A DNA stretch of 64,000 nt from Cupriavidus basilensis (GTDB lineage Bacteria; Pseudomonadota; Gammaproteobacteria; Burkholderiales; Burkholderiaceae): the NCBI RefSeq assembly GCF_000876015.1, contig NZ_BBQM01000029.1:85218-149217 (forward strand), in the 5' to 3' direction. Under the pieces are notes generated by a model, which saw only the letters and a program-made list of their open reading frames with translations, had not been told where the DNA came from and did no database searches. This document shows, one piece after another, positions 62,449 through 64,000 of this stretch (positions are counted from its first letter, which is position 1; the number at the start of each line of letters is the position of its first letter). Both the position numbers and the translations under genes were made by a program.

Positions 62449-62784
62449 GTTTCTCCCCTAAGTCAAAAATCATCGCGGCGGCGGCGCGCGGCGCCGCGTG
62501 TTCCGCGATGGCGAAGCAGCACGCCACACGGCGCGCAAAACCCGCTGGAGGGCCGGGCCCGCGCCTGGCGGCCGGGCAGCCCGACAGATGGGCACGCCCC
62601 GGCGGGCCGGGCCGGTTCTGCGGCGGCGCGGCCTGCGGGTGGTCCCTGGAATTCCGTGATGGCCGCGATTGGCGATGGGGAGCCGGTGCGGCCCGCCCCG
62701 ACGGCGCCGGCCCGCCTGCGAGGCAGGGCGGGCCGGTCCGGTGGCGCCTTGGCGCCGGGCGGTCATATCGACCGCAATTCTAAA

Positions 62785-62805
62785 TGCAAATCATTAGTAT
62801 TCGCA
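62785..62805. promoter_or_regulatory. Fur-box-like palindrome upstream of the TonB receptor gene
   Basis: The 21-bp stretch has 7-bp arms TGCAAAT and ATTCGCA (one mismatch) around CATTAGT, and matches the repeated-hexamer form of Fur sites. It lies in an A+T-rich patch of the 377-bp gap 62449-62825 between the NRPS stop and the receptor start. The remainder of the gap is GC-rich with no gene. Confidence 0.55.
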
Positions 62806-62825
62806 TCCGAATTTTCGTTTTTACC

Positions 62826-64000
62826 CTACTCCGTCAGCAGGGTTGTGGTTTGCATGCCATTGCCCGCGCCGCCGGCAGTGGCATTGCCGGGGGCCTGCCG
62901 GTCCGGCGCCAGCGCGGCCAGCGCCTCGGCCAGGCGGGCATCGCGCACGATGGCGTGATGGTCCACGCCGTCCAGCACGGCCTCGCGCAGCGGCGCGCCC
63001 TGCCATTGCGCCAGCCGCGCGGCGGCCCCGGCGCGGCCGGCGCGCCACCACACCGCCAGCGGCGCGCGCACCGGCGGCAGCGCGCGCAGCGCCCCGGCCA
63101 GCGTGCCCAGGCGGTGGGCCGCCAGGAACATCTGCGCCAGCTCGTCGGCGCCCAGCGTCTGCTGCCGCGCCGGCGCGCCGGCCATCAGCGGCGCCAGCAG
63201 GGCGCGCACGGCCGCGGCGTCCGGCTCCGGCTCCGGCTCCGCGTTCACGTCCGCGCCGGCCGGCATCGGCAGCGGCGGCGCGTGCGGCAGCATGCGGCGG
63301 GCAAAGTCGGCCAGCGCGGCCCGCCAGCGCGGCGCCGGCGCCGTGGCGCCGGCGTTCGGCTGCGGCACGAACGGATCGACCAGCACCAGCCACTGCACCT
63401 GCTGGCCCTGCGCCTCCAGCTCGCGCGCCATCAGCGTGGCCAGCGTGGCGCCGAGCGACCAGCCCAGCAGCAGGTAAGGCCCCTGCGGCCGCGCCGCGCG
63501 CAGTTCGCGCACGTAGTCGCGCGCCATCGCCTCCAGCGAGGCGTCGCGCCAGTCCGGGTCCAGCAGCATGCGCGACTGCAGGCCGTAGACGGCGCGCCCG
63601 GCGCCGAGGCGGCGCGCGATCTCGTCGTAGTCGAACAGCGTGCCCAGCGCCGCGTGGACGCAGCACAGCGGCGCCGGCGCGGCGCCGGCCGGGCCTTGCG
63701 CCAGCACGCGCAGCGCGGCCGGCGGCGTGGCGCCGGCCACCGGCGCGGCGGCGGCGTCCGGCAGCAGCTCGCCGATGGTCGGCGTGCGCATCAGGTCGCG
63801 CAGCTTCAGCGCCAGCCCCAGCGCCTTGTTGGCGCGCACGCGCGAAATCACCTTGAGGCTCAGCAGCGAGTCGCCGCCCAGCTCGAAGAAATGGTCGTCC
63901 AGCCCGACCCGCTCCACGCCCAGCACCTCCTGCCACACTTGCGCCAGCCAGCGCTGCGCCTCCGTGCGCGGCGCCACGTAGGGCCGCTCGCCCTCGGCGG
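62826..64000 (-). CDS. Non-ribosomal peptide synthetase, C-terminal carrier and thioesterase domains (partial)
   Basis: The frame is open from the window edge to the stop at 62826 (about 391 residues seen) and is the end of a large synthetase. A peptidyl-carrier domain has the phosphopantetheine serine in FFELGGDSLLSLK. A type-I thioesterase domain follows with the nucleophile in GWSLGATLA, Asp in VLVDPF and His in DGVDHHAIV. Just before the carrier, RPYVAPRTEAQ is the usual end of an adenylation domain. The thioesterase releases the finished siderophore chain. A short Glu-Pro repeat lies in the thioesterase. Upstream modules, and so the peptide sequence, are outside the window. Confidence 0.92.
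   Translation of the reverse strand, partial: AEGERPYVAPRTEAQRWLAQVWQEVLGVERVGLDDHFFELGGDSLLSLKVISRVRANKALGLALKLRDLMRTPTIGELLPDAAAAPVAGATPPAALRVLAQGPAGAAPAPLCCVHAALGTLFDYDEIARRLGAGRAVYGLQSRMLLDPDWRDASLEAMARDYVRELRAARPQGPYLLLGWSLGATLATLMARELEAQGQQVQWLVLVDPFVPQPNAGATAPAPRWRAALADFARRMLPHAPPLPMPAGADVNAEPEPEPDAAAVRALLAPLMAGAPARQQTLGADELAQMFLAAHRLGTLAGALRALPPVRAPLAVWWRAGRAGAAARLAQWQGAPLREAVLDGVDHHAIVRDARLAEALAALAPDRQAPGNATAGGAGNGMQTTTLLTE

Noticed and set aside
62781..62804. TAAAT-N16-CGC, one base from an iron-starvation box
   Set aside because: It points away from the TonB receptor and there is no plus-strand gene behind it. The stretch is better explained as a Fur-type palindrome.
37539..64000. 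Genomic island boundaries (tRNA, att repeats, integrase) around the siderophore or c-di-GMP block
   Set aside because: I found no integrase, transposase, tRNA gene or flanking direct repeats, and base composition looks uniform apart from promoter gaps.

Overview
The window is a 64 kb piece of a very GC-rich bacterial chromosome or chromid with tightly packed, often ATGA-overlapping genes. The gene families (a Bug/TctC-type binding protein, CaiB/BaiF CoA-transferase catabolic clusters, AtuA/DUF1446, several FMN monooxygenases, an ornithine-hydroxamate NRPS siderophore locus) point to a beta-proteobacterium of the Burkholderiales, most like Cupriavidus/Ralstonia. That is an inference from content, not a database match. 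I saw no rRNA, tRNA, CRISPR array, prophage or insertion sequence.

Region 1 (1-8.4 kb) handles nitrogen compounds: hyuB (cut by the window edge) and hyuA on the minus strand; divergent from them a nitrilase and a low-specificity threonine aldolase with overlapping ends, then a MocR-type PLP regulator, then a CGNR zinc-finger protein on the minus strand. Region 2 (8.7-22 kb) is two import-plus-monooxygenase operons. One pairs an SsuA-like protein without a signal peptide and an SsuD-like FMN monooxygenase with a complete LivKHMGF-type ABC importer. The other pairs a complete Dpp/Opp-type importer (fused double ATPase) with an NtaA/DszA-type FMN monooxygenase. Scavenging of organosulfur or similar compounds is the likely theme. 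Region 3 (22-25 kb) has an AtuA/DUF1446 protein and its GntR/UTRA regulator, behind a 445-bp spacer carrying a perfect inverted pair of DnaA-box sequences and an operator-like repeat over the -10 element.

Region 4 (25-36 kb) is an apparently uncharacterised catabolic locus under a divergent IclR regulator: old-yellow-enzyme, CoA-transferase, two MaoC-type hotdog proteins, SMP-30 lactonase, HMG-CoA-lyase-like protein, HpcH/HpaI aldolase, Bug binding protein, MmgE/PrpD and acyl-CoA dehydrogenase. Three copies of one motif (TTATTCG..T.GC.A) lie in its two promoter gaps and are the probable IclR operator. A CobW/ZigA metallochaperone follows, behind two Zur-like palindromes.

Region 5 (37.5-64 kb) is a hydroxamate siderophore locus split in two. 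The left part holds a PvdS/FecI-type ECF sigma factor (promoter covered by a Fur box), a phosphopantetheinyl transferase and a luciferase-like oxidoreductase. The right part holds an ornithine N-monooxygenase, an N-acyltransferase, an esterase, a PvdE-like exporter, an FhuF-type ferric reductase, a PepSY membrane protein, a TonB receptor and the end of the NRPS. Three exact matches to the PvdS iron-starvation box (TAAAT-N16-CGT) lie before genes of both halves, so one sigma factor probably drives both. Between the halves (40.6-52.1 kb) is a cyclic-di-GMP and chemotaxis block: two diguanylate cyclases, a GGDEF-EAL protein, an MHYT hybrid kinase with an HD-GYP response regulator, and a chemoreceptor.
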